Source: Palleronia sp. LCG004 (GTDB lineage Bacteria; Pseudomonadota; Alphaproteobacteria; Rhodobacterales; Rhodobacteraceae). Taken from it: a stretch of 64,000 bases of DNA. The notes beneath the pieces were generated by a model. The model was not told where the DNA came from, did not search any database, and saw nothing but the letters and a program-made list of their open reading frames with translations. A program made the position numbers and the translations under genes. Shown here in pieces: positions 17,185 through 26,639 of the stretch (position 1 is its first letter; the number at the start of each line of letters is the position of its first letter). Location: assembly GCF_032931615.1 (NCBI RefSeq), contig NZ_CP136762.1, positions 1-64,000 of the forward strand. The letters run 5' to 3'.

Positions 17185-19389
17185 TCAGGCGTGAACCGCC
17201 TCGCGCGGATGCATGCGGGCCTGACCATTCCTGCGCGGGCTGTCGAAATCGAATTCGAGCTGGGCGAAATTGGAGATGAGGTCGAGGGGTTTCGGGCGGC
17301 CGAAATAATAGCCCTGCAGCATGTCGCAGCCGAAACTCCGGCAGCGATAGGCGTCCTCCTCGGTCTCGACGCCCTCGGCGACGACCGCCATGTCGAGGGA
17401 ATGCGCGAGGCCGACCATCGATCTCGCCATCGTCATCGTCCTCTCCCCCGCGGCCTGCCCCGAGATGAACGAGCGGTCGATCTTGAGCACGTTGAAGGGC
17501 ATTCCGGCAAGATAGCCGATGGACGAAAAGCCCGTCCCGAAATCGTCGAGCGCGATCGAGAAGCCGCGCGACCGCAATTCGTGCAGTGCCGCGGAGACGG
17601 AGCTGTTGTTGAAGATGACGACGTTCTCGGTCACCTCGATCTCGATCCGTTTGGGGTCGATCTGGCGGGCCTCGACTTCGTCGAGCAGCGACTCGACGAA
17701 GCCGGGGGTCATGAGCTGGACAGGTGAGACGTTGAGCGAGATGCTCATGCCGGGATTGGCGGCGAGATCGTCGCAGGCGCGTTGCAGCAGGAGCTTGCCC
17801 AGCGGAAGGATCAGCCCGGACGATTCGGCGATGCGGATGAAGTCGGCGGGCGAGATGCGGCCCAGCGAGGGGCTGTCCCAGCGCGCGAGCGCCTCGAATC
17901 TCACGACCTCGCCGGTGCCGATGCCGCTCACGATGGGCTGGTAGTAGAGCTGGAATTCGGTGCCCGAATCGAGGGCGAACCGGAATGCCTTTTCCACGGC
18001 GGTGTCGAAGGCGTCCTGGGCCTGCATCTCGGCGTCGTAGCGGACGACATCGGGGGTGCGCCGCGACTTGGCGAGGTTCATCGCGCGGTCGGCGCGCATC
18101 AGCACCTCTTCGTAGGCCTGCTCGCGCGGCTCGGAATAGGCAAGACCTTTGGAGAGCGACATCTCGAAGGCGTAACCGCTGACCACGATCTTACCGATGC
18201 AGAGGCGGTGGATCGCTGCGGTCTTGATCGAGACCGCGGCGTCGAAATCGTTCGAGCCGCTGATCACAACGAAAAATTCGCTGCCGCCATGGCGGGCGAC
18301 GAAGGTGGTCTCGTCGGCCAGCGTCTCGATCCGGTGTGCGATCTCGGTGAGGTAGGTGTCGCCGCCGGCATGGCCGACCACGTCGTTGGTATGCTTGAAC
18401 CGATCGACATCGAGGCAGAACGCCACGAACTGCGTCGTCTCGCTTCCGGTGAAGCCCGCCAGATGCTCGCGCAACGCAAGGCGATTGGGCAGTTGCGTGA
18501 GGGGATCGGTCCGGGCGAGCCTCGCGGCCTCGGCCTCCTTCCGGGCAAGCTGGGCCGCACGGTCGAGAAGCTGGCGCGCAGCCCAGAAGGCGATGCAGAT
18601 GAACGCCAGCGTCACGCCGATCATGATCGGCAGGATCCGCTGAAGGAGCACGGTTCCCGGCGCGGGCGGAGTCCAGGAGAGAACGGCGATCGTGTTCCCG
18701 ACCGCGTCCTCGAGCGGCAGACGCACGAGGCCGGTCGCGGCGTCGGGTGCGTTGATCTGCAGGTTGGTGACGTCGAGTTCGGTCTCTACCCGGGCGAGTT
18801 GTTCGGACGAGAGGATCTTGCCGATGACCGCGATTGCGAGCTGTCCATCCATCGTCGTGGGCACGATGAACGTATCCTCGGGCAGGAGCCAGGACGCGCT
18901 GAAGAGCACCAGTCGATCCGAGCGGAATTCGTAGAAGTCGAGCGTCTCGCGCCCCTGAAAATCGAGATTAGGCACATCGCGGCGGAGCGCGTCGCGCGTC
19001 TCGCGCGACAGAAATCCTTCTATGGGCTCACGGGTGGAGCCTGCGACCCAGGCGATCGGGTCCTCGAAGGGCCCGTCGAACATCTCGGCGTACTGGAACA
19101 CGTCGGCGCGGACCGCGGTGATCCCGTAATTGGAGTAGAGCTCCGCATAGTCGAGCGTCGTCGCGGCGTCGAACACGTCCGTCCAGTTGTGGTAGTCGCT
19201 GGCGATGAGCGCGACCTGCTCCTGGAATGCCCCCATGCGGCCGCGCATCAGGTCGAGCGATTCGCTCTCGGCCTGTCTGTCCATGGCGGCACGGATCGAC
19301 AGGATCGAAAACCACAGAACCACGCAGAAGGCCGTGACCAGGATCACGGCAAGCAGGACGATCTGACGATGGAGGGATGTACGTCTCAC
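17185..19389 (-). CDS. CHASE4-GGDEF-EAL bifunctional cyclic di-GMP protein
   Basis: Inner-membrane signalling protein of 734 aa. One membrane helix (about 10-32), a periplasmic CHASE4 sensor (about 35-250, with the family landmark DYHNWTDVFDAATT), a second helix (about 255-280), a GGDEF domain and an EAL domain follow in order. The cyclase motif is GGSEF (368-372), a variant of GGDEF. The phosphodiesterase domain keeps EALARW (Glu499), NVSP, DDFGTGFSSIGYL, KIDRSFI and VVAEGVET, so it looks active. Net output is probably cyclic di-GMP breakdown. Its ATG overlaps by 4 bp (ATGA) the stop of the upstream SET-domain gene, so the two are likely co-translated. Confidence 0.92.
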   Translation of the reverse strand: MRRTSLHRQIVLLAVILVTAFCVVLWFSILSIRAAMDRQAESESLDLMRGRMGAFQEQVALIASDYHNWTDVFDAATTLDYAELYSNYGITAVRADVFQYAEMFDGPFEDPIAWVAGSTREPIEGFLSRETRDALRRDVPNLDFQGRETLDFYEFRSDRLVLFSASWLLPEDTFIVPTTMDGQLAIAVIGKILSSEQLARVETELDVTNLQINAPDAATGLVRLPLEDAVGNTIAVLSWTPPAPGTVLLQRILPIMIGVTLAFICIAFWAARQLLDRAAQLARKEAEAARLARTDPLTQLPNRLALREHLAGFTGSETTQFVAFCLDVDRFKHTNDVVGHAGGDTYLTEIAHRIETLADETTFVARHGGSEFFVVISGSNDFDAAVSIKTAAIHRLCIGKIVVSGYAFEMSLSKGLAYSEPREQAYEEVLMRADRAMNLAKSRRTPDVVRYDAEMQAQDAFDTAVEKAFRFALDSGTEFQLYYQPIVSGIGTGEVVRFEALARWDSPSLGRISPADFIRIAESSGLILPLGKLLLQRACDDLAANPGMSISLNVSPVQLMTPGFVESLLDEVEARQIDPKRIEIEVTENVVIFNNSSVSAALHELRSRGFSIALDDFGTGFSSIGYLAGMPFNVLKIDRSFISGQAAGERTMTMARSMVGLAHSLDMAVVAEGVETEEDAYRCRSFGCDMLQGYYFGRPKPLDLISNFAQLEFDFDSPRRNGQARMHPREAVHA

Positions 19390-19784
19390 GACGCGACATC
19401 CCCGGCCATGCGATGCGGGCCGGGCCGGTAGGCGGCCACGTGGACGACGCGGTAATCGCAGGTCAGCTCCTCGCCTGCCAGCAGGTTGCGGCGGGCCAGC
19501 ATGACGTTGCCGAGGTCGAGAAGGGTTGGATCGTCGCTGTGATTCATGAAGATGTCACCGTCGTTCCCAAGGCGATAGACGTTCCTTTCCGCAAAGTACT
19601 CGGCACAATCGAGAACCATCTCACGGTAATCGGGGGGCAGGGTCTCGACGAAATCGCGACTGAGCTCGGTGTCGAATTCGGGTTCATAGCGCCAGACCAC
19701 CTTTCCCTGAGATACCGGCTCTCCCAGGAACAGTCCCAGATTGTGGATCGCACTTCTCCCGATGAAGTGGTTAACAAGCAGCAT
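19386..19784 (-). CDS. Small SET-domain protein (putative protein lysine methyltransferase)
   Basis: Protein of 132 aa consisting almost only of a compact SET domain. The start (IGRSAIHNLGLFLGEPVSQGKVVWRYEPEFD) matches the first SET strands, IFMNHSDDPTL corresponds to the NHSxxPN cofactor motif, and AGEELTCDYR to the GEELTxDY catalytic motif. No pre- or post-SET cysteine clusters are present. SET proteins transfer methyl groups from S-adenosylmethionine to protein lysines; bacterial substrates are mostly unknown. The stop overlaps the start of the cyclic di-GMP gene by 4 bp, and a zinc metallopeptidase gene diverges 247 bp away. Confidence 0.75.
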   Translation of the reverse strand: MLLVNHFIGRSAIHNLGLFLGEPVSQGKVVWRYEPEFDTELSRDFVETLPPDYREMVLDCAEYFAERNVYRLGNDGDIFMNHSDDPTLLDLGNVMLARRNLLAGEELTCDYRVVHVAAYRPGPHRMAGDVAS

Positions 19785-20031
19785 TCAGAACCTCGTCCGT
19801 TAAGAAAACGTTTACGTCGATCCGATTTTCCGGATCCGGACGAATGTTCGTCAGCTTTCGGAATGCGTGGTGGACTGGCCGGACGGTGGGGCCTTAACGA
19901 AGGCCCGGAACGCTCAGATGCGCTGTCAGAAGGGTGCCACGTGCTGGGCGGCCGGAAAGCGGGGATTGTCCGGAACCGATGTCCCCCCGGCGTGTTCGCG
20001 CTGGTCACGCGCAGTGCGGCAAGGAAAGAAA

Positions 20032-20997
20032 ATGCAGATTTTCAGGTGTCCGACCTGTTCGGAAAAGATCTATTTCAACAACACGACGTGCCGTTGCGGC
20101 GAGGAGGTCACCTTCGATCCCGACCGGCAGGCGATGCTGATCGGAATGACAGGATGTGCCAACCGGTCCAAGATCGGGTGCAACTGGGTCGCCGAGAACG
20201 GTCAGTTCTGCCGGTCATGCGCGATGACGGTCACGGTACCCGACCTGGGCAACCCGGAGAATATCGAGCTCTGGGCCCGGACCGAGGGTGCCAAGCGGTG
20301 GATGCTTGCCAACCTTGCAAGATGGGGATGGTTCACCCCCGACGATCCGGGTGCGCGACCGATGTTCCGGCTCCTTTCCGAGCATACATCGGCGGGCGAC
20401 GCGAATGTCATCATGGGCCACGCCGATGGCGTCATCACGATCAACGTGGTCGAGGCGAGCGACAGTGTCCGGAGCGAGCGGCGCGAGAACCTGGGCGAGC
20501 TCTATCGCACCATGCTGGGTCACATGCGGCACGAGATGGCGCATTTCCTCCAGCTCAGACTGGCCGAGGATGCCGTTTTCCTCGAAGGCTTCCGCGCCCT
20601 GTTCGGGGACGAAAGGGCCGATTACGGAGAAGCGCTGAAGAAGCATTACGCCTCGCCGGGCCAACCCGGCGAGCGGTTCATCACCAGCTATGCGACCGCG
20701 CATCCCCATGAGGACTGGGCCGAGACGATCGCGCATCTCCTGCATCTGGTCGATCTGCTCGACAGCGCGGCATCGACCGGGCTGGGGCTGCCGTCGGGCC
20801 CGCCAGAGGGCTACGACGCCTATGCCGACGACGACGCGCAAAACGTGATCACGATGGCCGTCGAGATCGCGATCGCGATCAACCACGTGAACCGGGCGAT
20901 GGACCTGCCCGACCTCTATCCTTTCGTGCTGCCTTCAGGCGTGAGGGAGAAGTTGGCCTTTGCAGTCGATCATCTGAAACTGAACAATTCTCGATAA
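20032..20997 (+). CDS. Zinc-ribbon putative metallopeptidase
   Basis: Protein of 321 aa. An N-terminal zinc-ribbon-like region (about 1-70) has paired cysteines in CPTC, CRCG, CANRSKIGC and CRSC. The rest resembles the putative zinc-binding metallopeptidase family that carries such a ribbon, with HEMAH (His167 to His171) as the HExxH metal site in LGHMRHEMAHFLQLRL and a later HEDWAETIAHLLHL that may give the third ligand. No signal peptide is seen, so it is probably cytoplasmic. The ATG at 20032 has AAGGAAAG upstream; the longer frame to the left is noncoding in character. Substrates are unknown for the family. Confidence 0.8.
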   Translation: MQIFRCPTCSEKIYFNNTTCRCGEEVTFDPDRQAMLIGMTGCANRSKIGCNWVAENGQFCRSCAMTVTVPDLGNPENIELWARTEGAKRWMLANLARWGWFTPDDPGARPMFRLLSEHTSAGDANVIMGHADGVITINVVEASDSVRSERRENLGELYRTMLGHMRHEMAHFLQLRLAEDAVFLEGFRALFGDERADYGEALKKHYASPGQPGERFITSYATAHPHEDWAETIAHLLHLVDLLDSAASTGLGLPSGPPEGYDAYADDDAQNVITMAVEIAIAINHVNRAMDLPDLYPFVLPSGVREKLAFAVDHLKLNNSR

Positions 20998-21531
20998 AGG
21001 CACGCCATCGGGCGCGGCGTTTCGAGGAACTTGGAGGCCGGATGCGAACCTTCGCAGATTCGGACCCATACTGGTGTCCCACGACCCAGCGGAGCGACGA
21101 AGTCTGGGCCTCGTGTAGATCGGATCAGGCGCGGAAGGTCGATTGAGCGATCCCGCATCGCGTCGCGAAATACGATGCAAAGGGACGGTTACGAGTTTTC
21201 AGCGGCAGCTAACGTGAGGGCGTCATGATCGAGCCCCTTTTTACGACGCCGCCCGAGCTCGGTGAGCCGATTGTGAATGGGTGGAATGCAACCGATACGG
21301 ACCCCATCCATCCTTGGGCAATCGAGCTCTGCCGTAGTTTGCAGGGGAAATCAGGGGCAAATGAAATTCCAATTCAACCGACGAATTCCTGAAAGGGCGG
21401 CAGGAAAATCGGGGCTTACATTAGATAGTTCCGGTTACACGCCGGCAAAATATCTCACGAGACCGACGTGAGAACCGAATTCTCCAACGAACGGCTCTAC
21501 GCAAACCGTATCCGCGAATTTCACAGCCCCA
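20998..21531. other. 534-bp convergent intergenic region
   Basis: It lies between the rightward metallopeptidase and the leftward multi-PAS protein. Only short open frames without motifs occur. A weak hairpin (ACGCC...GGCGT followed by TTT) lies just after the metallopeptidase stop. Base composition drops towards AT-richness around 21350-21500. No RNA gene was recognised. Confidence 0.4.
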
Positions 21532-24500
21532 TCAGGCACTCGACAAATGCCGGCTCGTTTCCGTCGGCACTTGATCGATAAACATTGCGCCGTCTCCCAT
21601 GTTGACCAGGCAAGTCTGGATGCCCTCCATATCGGTAGTCTCAACCTGAACGAAGCTCCGCAGACCGCCGTCCGCGTCGAGCTCGAAGCCGCGTTTGCCC
21701 CGCAAGGATTTTGCCGCGTCGGCGGCCTTGATCCGGGCTATTTCTTCGGCGAGCGGGTTTGACTGCCTTTTCATCTGCGCGATCACGCGCTGATCGACCG
21801 TCACGCGGTCTGCGCTCCAGGATGCGCGCACGGCGAGGGTATCCTCGCCCATCAAAAGGCTGTCCGCAACGACGGTGGCTCCCATCTCGCGCAGCTTCGT
21901 CAGATAGGCTCGGAGGCTTTCCGGATTGACGCGGGCCGTGCCGCGTTCGAGGCTCAGTTCCAGGCGGCTCACGTCGAGCTCGCATTCACGCAATGCGAGG
22001 GCCAGCGTTTCCGTGAAATCGCTTGTCAGGATCTGCTTGGGATAGATCGGAACGCTAACGATCACGTCCGGACGCCGGGCGGCAAGATTGCAGGCCTGAT
22101 GGACCAGCCACTCCCCGAGCGGCACGATCAGCCCGCTCTGCTCCGCGACCCGGAGGTAGGTTTCCGCGCCGATCCGGCCGAGCTCGGGGTGGTTCCAGAC
22201 GGGACGCAGTCTGACGGCGACACCGTCGTCCTCGATCATCCTGACGTCGCATTCGATCTCGAAGGCGCGGGACTTGATGGCAATCATCATGTCGCGGGCC
22301 AGATGCCGCTCCATCTCGGCGCAGGTCTTCGGCTCCTCGCCGTAGAAGGTAAAGGTACCGCGCTTGTTGCCCTTCGACCGATAGAGCGCGACGTCCGCCA
22401 TGCGGAAGAGCTCGTCTTCCTCGAGCGTATCCTGCGGGGTCCTGGCGACGCCGATCGAGAGGCCCACTTCCAGGTACCTGTCCTCGTGGGCGATCGGCTG
22501 CGAGACCGTCTCGATCAGGTTCTCGGCCAGTTCCGCCACCTGCGGGTGGCCGAGGTTCGACGCCGCGACGACAAATTCGTCACCGCCGATACGCGCGACA
22601 AGCTGCCCGTCCGACACCGCGCCCACCAGCCGCCGCGCGATCGTTCTGAGCACGAAATCACCGACATCGTGACCGTAGGTGTCATTGATCGGTTTGAAAT
22701 GATCGAGATCAAGGTAGAGAAGCGCGAGTTCGCTGTCGGTCTTGGCAAGTGCCTTGCGCATGAACTCGCGCAGGCCCAGCCGGTTCGGAAGTCCGGTAGC
22801 CGGATCGCGCTGCACTTCCTGCTGTGCACGCGACAGGTCGGCTGCCAACATGACATCGGCCGTGATGTCGGACGCGATCTTGACGATCTTGCACGGCTTG
22901 TCGTTCAGATCGAAAATCGGGTTGTAGGATGCCTGGATCCACACTTCCGATCCATCCGAGGCGATGCGCTTGAACTTGGACGACAGGAACTTGCCGGCGC
23001 GCAGATCCGCCCAGAAGCGGTCGTACTCGGGGTCGAGCGCCGTGTCGTCGTCCACGAACAGCCTGTGATGCTGACCGACGACCTGCGAAAGCGCGTATCC
23101 CATGAGCTCGAGGAAATTGTCATTCGCGTCGAGCACGTTGCCATCCATGTCGAAGGACACGACGCATTGGGATTTGTTGATGGCGGCGATCTGACCTTCG
23201 TAATCGCCTTGCCGCAATTTCTGTTCGGTGACGTCCACGGCATTCTTGACCACCTTGAACGGCCGTCCGTTCATGTCGAATATCGGGTTGTAGGAGGCCT
23301 GCAGCCAAATCTCCCGACCGTCCGATCCGACGCGCTTGAACTCGCCCCCCTGGTATTCGCCGTTGGCGAGCGCCCTCCAGAATTCCGGGTAATCGGGGCT
23401 TTCGCGCTCCTCGTCCGCGAGGAACATCGAGTGGTGGCGTCCGATGACTTGCGACAGGCGATAACCGGTAAGGTCGAGGAAATTGTCGTTCGCATCCATG
23501 ATCGTGCCGTCGATATGGAAGGACACCACGCTCTGCGACTTGTGGATCGCGGCGATCTGGCCCTGATGATCGGCTTGGCGCAGCTTTTCCCGCGTCACGA
23601 TGGTCGCGTATTTGACGATCTTGAAGGTGTGCCCGTCCTGATCGAGCACCGGGCTGTAGGTTGCCTGAAGCCAGATATCCTGACCGTCACGTCCGATACG
23701 GCGGAATTCTCCGCTCCGGTGACGACCGGTGGCAAGGTCGCTCCAGAAGATCTCGTATTCGAGGCTGTGGGCATGCGCCGGGTCGACGAACATGCGGTGG
23801 TGACGGCCTTCGAGCTCCTCCATCGAATAGCCGACGGCATCGAGGAAATTGCGGTTGGCGTCCATGATCGTGCCGTCAGGCGCAAAGGTCACGATGCATT
23901 GCGACTTGTCGATCGCCGCGATCTGGCCTTCGAAATCGGCGTTCAGTTCCTTTTCCGATGTCACATCGATCGCATATTTTACGATCTTGATCGGCCGGCC
24001 CTGAAGGTCGAGGATGGGGTTGTAGGTCGCCCTGAGCCATACCGCCTTTCCGTCCTTCCGGACGCGTCGGTATTCGCCAGTTGCGTGAACCCCTTTCCGA
24101 AGGCTTTCCCAGAAAGCGAGATATGCCGTTCCCTCGGATTCGTGATCGGGGACGAACAAGCTGTGATGCCGACCGACGACCTCGCCCAGTTCGTAACCCG
24201 TGGCGGCGAGGAACTTGGAGTTGGCGTGGAGGATGGTGCCATCCATCGCCAGGTGGATGACGGCCTGCGATGTGTTGATGGCGGCGATCTGACCGGCATC
24301 GTCGGCTGCGGACATCATCCGCCCGGTGACGTCGCGGACCAGCAGCACGACCTCGTCGACCGAACCGTCGGTGCCTTGAACGGGATGGCAGGAGACCTCG
24401 GTCCAGAACAGGGTTCCGTCGCGCCTTGATTGCTGGATGTCCCCCTCGAACGGGTCGCCAGTGGCAAAGACCTTGTCGATCTCGTCCGTTCGCGACGGCA

Positions 24501-24699
24501 CTGCATCCACGGGTTTAAAAATTCGGCGATTGCGGCCGACCAATTCGCGACCGGCATAATCGAACATCTCCAGGAACCGCTCGTTTACTCGCAGGATTTC
24601 TCCGTCGGGCGAGAAGGCGATCCGGCCAATTGTGCGTTCGACAATTTCAGCATCGGCAGCGGTGAAAAGCGTTTTGATTGATTTTTCAAGCATGATCAT
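21532..24699 (-). CDS. Five-PAS diguanylate cyclase with degenerate EAL domain
   Basis: Cytoplasmic signalling protein of 1055 aa without membrane segments. A first PAS domain (~1-130) is followed by four tandem PAS units of exactly 122 residues each (136-257, 258-379, 380-501, 502-623), each opening GQIAAI and containing a GxHH motif. The GGDEF domain has an intact active site, GGDEF at 705-709. The EAL domain has lost its catalytic residues: the EAL position reads RLRPVW and the DDFG position ADSLLMG, so it should not hydrolyse cyclic di-GMP. Expected activity is sensor-controlled cyclic di-GMP synthesis. PAS ligands are not evident; no CRFL-type flavin cysteine is seen. Confidence 0.92.
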   Translation of the reverse strand: MIMLEKSIKTLFTAADAEIVERTIGRIAFSPDGEILRVNERFLEMFDYAGRELVGRNRRIFKPVDAVPSRTDEIDKVFATGDPFEGDIQQSRRDGTLFWTEVSCHPVQGTDGSVDEVVLLVRDVTGRMMSAADDAGQIAAINTSQAVIHLAMDGTILHANSKFLAATGYELGEVVGRHHSLFVPDHESEGTAYLAFWESLRKGVHATGEYRRVRKDGKAVWLRATYNPILDLQGRPIKIVKYAIDVTSEKELNADFEGQIAAIDKSQCIVTFAPDGTIMDANRNFLDAVGYSMEELEGRHHRMFVDPAHAHSLEYEIFWSDLATGRHRSGEFRRIGRDGQDIWLQATYSPVLDQDGHTFKIVKYATIVTREKLRQADHQGQIAAIHKSQSVVSFHIDGTIMDANDNFLDLTGYRLSQVIGRHHSMFLADEERESPDYPEFWRALANGEYQGGEFKRVGSDGREIWLQASYNPIFDMNGRPFKVVKNAVDVTEQKLRQGDYEGQIAAINKSQCVVSFDMDGNVLDANDNFLELMGYALSQVVGQHHRLFVDDDTALDPEYDRFWADLRAGKFLSSKFKRIASDGSEVWIQASYNPIFDLNDKPCKIVKIASDITADVMLAADLSRAQQEVQRDPATGLPNRLGLREFMRKALAKTDSELALLYLDLDHFKPINDTYGHDVGDFVLRTIARRLVGAVSDGQLVARIGGDEFVVAASNLGHPQVAELAENLIETVSQPIAHEDRYLEVGLSIGVARTPQDTLEEDELFRMADVALYRSKGNKRGTFTFYGEEPKTCAEMERHLARDMMIAIKSRAFEIECDVRMIEDDGVAVRLRPVWNHPELGRIGAETYLRVAEQSGLIVPLGEWLVHQACNLAARRPDVIVSVPIYPKQILTSDFTETLALALRECELDVSRLELSLERGTARVNPESLRAYLTKLREMGATVVADSLLMGEDTLAVRASWSADRVTVDQRVIAQMKRQSNPLAEEIARIKAADAAKSLRGKRGFELDADGGLRSFVQVETTDMEGIQTCLVNMGDGAMFIDQVPTETSRHLSSA
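22831..24294 (-). repeat. Four in-frame tandem repeats of 366 bp encoding PAS units
   Basis: Four consecutive coding units, each 122 codons, share GQIAAIxxSQ at the start, DGTIxDANxNFL and GRHHxMF in the middle and WLQAxYxPIxD near the end. The first unit is the most divergent. They point to duplication by unequal recombination inside the gene. Confidence 0.85.
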
Positions 24700-25084
24700 T
24701 TGTCGTTTGATATGCGGCAGGTGTAGAGCAGCCAGGGGTTAAAATGTTGTATAAGCTGGCTTTCGAACGAGCGGCTGTTCCCGCCCCTTGCCTCGAGTGA
24801 TCGAAACGGCAGGATAGGCCCTGTGCCCCATCCGGCTGCAGACGCCGCCATGCTCGCAAACGCTTGCCGTGGACCACGATGCCCGCGCGGTTCACTGCCC
24901 GGCAGGGTGGGGCCGAGCGTCCAAGTTTGCCCGCCCCGACGTGACGCAGATCGAATGAATTTCGCTACGTGCGCCCGTCGATCGAGACCACGGCATCACC
25001 GACCCATCGTCCGTCCGGAAGGGCGTCAATCGTTGACGGTCCGGCTGTTGAAAGATCTGGCACACCATGCGGTAGCCTGGTGCG
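24700..25084. other. 385-bp gap with no supported gene
   Basis: It lies upstream of the leftward multi-PAS gene and downstream of the leftward MFS gene. Only short ORFs without motifs are present. It should contain the multi-PAS promoter. No terminator with a T run was seen behind the MFS gene. Confidence 0.35.
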
Positions 25085-26554
25085 TCACTCCGCCACGGCC
25101 CTGCGCCAGATGCCGAGTGCGGCACCGAGGACGATGATCGAGGCCAGGGCGATCACGCCGACGAAGGCGTCATCGAAAGCGCCTCGCGCCAGCGTCGTCA
25201 GGTGCATGGCCGCGGTATCGCTCAGGGTTTCGGCAGCCATCAATGCCTCGTCGAGGCTGTCGGCGACCGTCGCGTCCAGCCCCGTCGGCACGGTCATGGC
25301 ACGGGTATAGAGCGCGGTCATGACGCTGCCGAGTATGGCGATGCCCAGGGCAGCGCCGAGTTCGAACGACACTTCCTCGATCGAGGCGGCCATCCCGGCC
25401 TGATCCTCCGGGGCGGACAGCATGATGACGCTGGAGGCGGCCGTCATGGTGGCGCCGACGCCAAAGCCCATGACCGCGAGAACCGAAAGCCAAAGTGCGG
25501 TCGGCCCCTGATGGGTCAGCAGAAAGGCGATCAGGGCCAGTCCGGTCAGCGCCAGCGCCGAGCTCAGCACGCGTGTCGCACCGAGACGCGGCATCGCCAG
25601 ACCCGCCATGGGCCCCGCCAGAAAGGACGCGGCCGGGATCGGCAGGATCATCAGCCCCGCCTCGAGCGGCGAGAGGCCGAGGACCAGCTGAAGGCGCTGG
25701 CTGAAGACGAGTTCGACACCGATCAGGGCTCCGGACGCGACGAGCCCCGCGACCACGCCCGACGTGAACCGCGCGTTGCGGAACAATGCGAAGTCGATGA
25801 GTGGATGGGCGCTCGCCCGCTGGCGGCGAACGAAGACCGCCATGGCGATGGCGCCGATGGCAAACGCGATGCCAGCGGCCAACGGGGAGGGGTCGCGCTT
25901 GGCGACCTCCTTGACCGCATAGACCAGCCCGACCAGTCCGACCATCACCTGAACGGAACCGATGAAATCGAAGGGATGCCCCTGATCGGGCTTCCGGTTG
26001 ACCAGCACCGACGCACCCGCGAGCAGGGCACAGATCACGATCGGCACGTTGATGAGAAAGACCGAACCCCACCAGAACCATTCCAGCAAAAGGCCCCCCA
26101 TGACCGGTCCAATGGCGGCGCCGCCCGACGCGACGGCGGCCCAGATCCCGATGGCGAAGGCGCGCTCCTTCTCGTCGGTGAAGGTCAGGCGGATGAGCGA
26201 CAGGGTCGCCGGCATCATCATGGCCGCACCGACCGCCAGCAGGACCCGCGACGCGATGAGCGCCGCGGGCACCGGAGAGAACGCCGCGGCCGACGACGCC
26301 ACGCCGAACACCGCGAGCCCCAGAAGGAACATATGCTTGTGACCGACCCTGTCCCCCAATCCGCCAAGACCCGGCAGCAGACCCGCCACGACGAGGGGAT
26401 AGATATTGACGATCCAGAGCTTCTCGGTGGCCGTCGCCGCAAGGTCCTGGGTCAGCCTGGGCAAGGCGGTGTATAGAACCGTCATGTCGATGACGATCAG
26501 GAACAGGGCACTCGATACGATGGCAAGCACGAGCCAGCGGTTGCGGGGAAGCAT
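25085..26554 (-). CDS. MFS drug efflux transporter, DHA2 family (QacA/SmvA-like)
   Basis: Inner-membrane proton-driven exporter of 489 aa with about 14 membrane helices. Helix 1 carries IDMTVLYTALPRLTQDL, close to the membrane-embedded Asp motif of QacA-type pumps; LGDRVGHKHMFLLG is motif A between helices 2 and 3; SGGAAIGPVMGGLL is motif C of antiporters. QacA and SmvA expel cationic biocides and dyes, which is a reasonable guess here. It is divergent from a TetR gene with 85 bp between, the standard repressor-pump arrangement. Confidence 0.9.
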   Translation of the reverse strand: MLPRNRWLVLAIVSSALFLIVIDMTVLYTALPRLTQDLAATATEKLWIVNIYPLVVAGLLPGLGGLGDRVGHKHMFLLGLAVFGVASSAAAFSPVPAALIASRVLLAVGAAMMMPATLSLIRLTFTDEKERAFAIGIWAAVASGGAAIGPVMGGLLLEWFWWGSVFLINVPIVICALLAGASVLVNRKPDQGHPFDFIGSVQVMVGLVGLVYAVKEVAKRDPSPLAAGIAFAIGAIAMAVFVRRQRASAHPLIDFALFRNARFTSGVVAGLVASGALIGVELVFSQRLQLVLGLSPLEAGLMILPIPAASFLAGPMAGLAMPRLGATRVLSSALALTGLALIAFLLTHQGPTALWLSVLAVMGFGVGATMTAASSVIMLSAPEDQAGMAASIEEVSFELGAALGIAILGSVMTALYTRAMTVPTGLDATVADSLDEALMAAETLSDTAAMHLTTLARGAFDDAFVGVIALASIIVLGAALGIWRRAVAE

Positions 26555-26608
26555 CAGGATTATCCTCGGGCAGTCGGTTCAGGCTTGCGTCACCTGATCG
26601 CGGATATA

Positions 26609-26622
26609 GATACAGTCGTATC
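26609..26622. promoter_or_regulatory. Possible TetR operator
   Basis: GATAC and GTATC form 5-bp arms around AGTC, 17 bp before the TetR start and between the divergent genes. Short arms make this a weak candidate. Confidence 0.35.
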
Positions 26623-26639
26623 GTAATGAAAGGGAGAAG

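Noticed and set aside
22831..24294. PAS repeats as an assembly artefact
   Set aside because: The four units differ clearly in sequence while keeping the same length, so they are true diverged repeats.
22099..24429. 776-aa rightward open frame
   Set aside because: Antisense to the PAS repeats; its apparent internal repeats only mirror those of the real gene.
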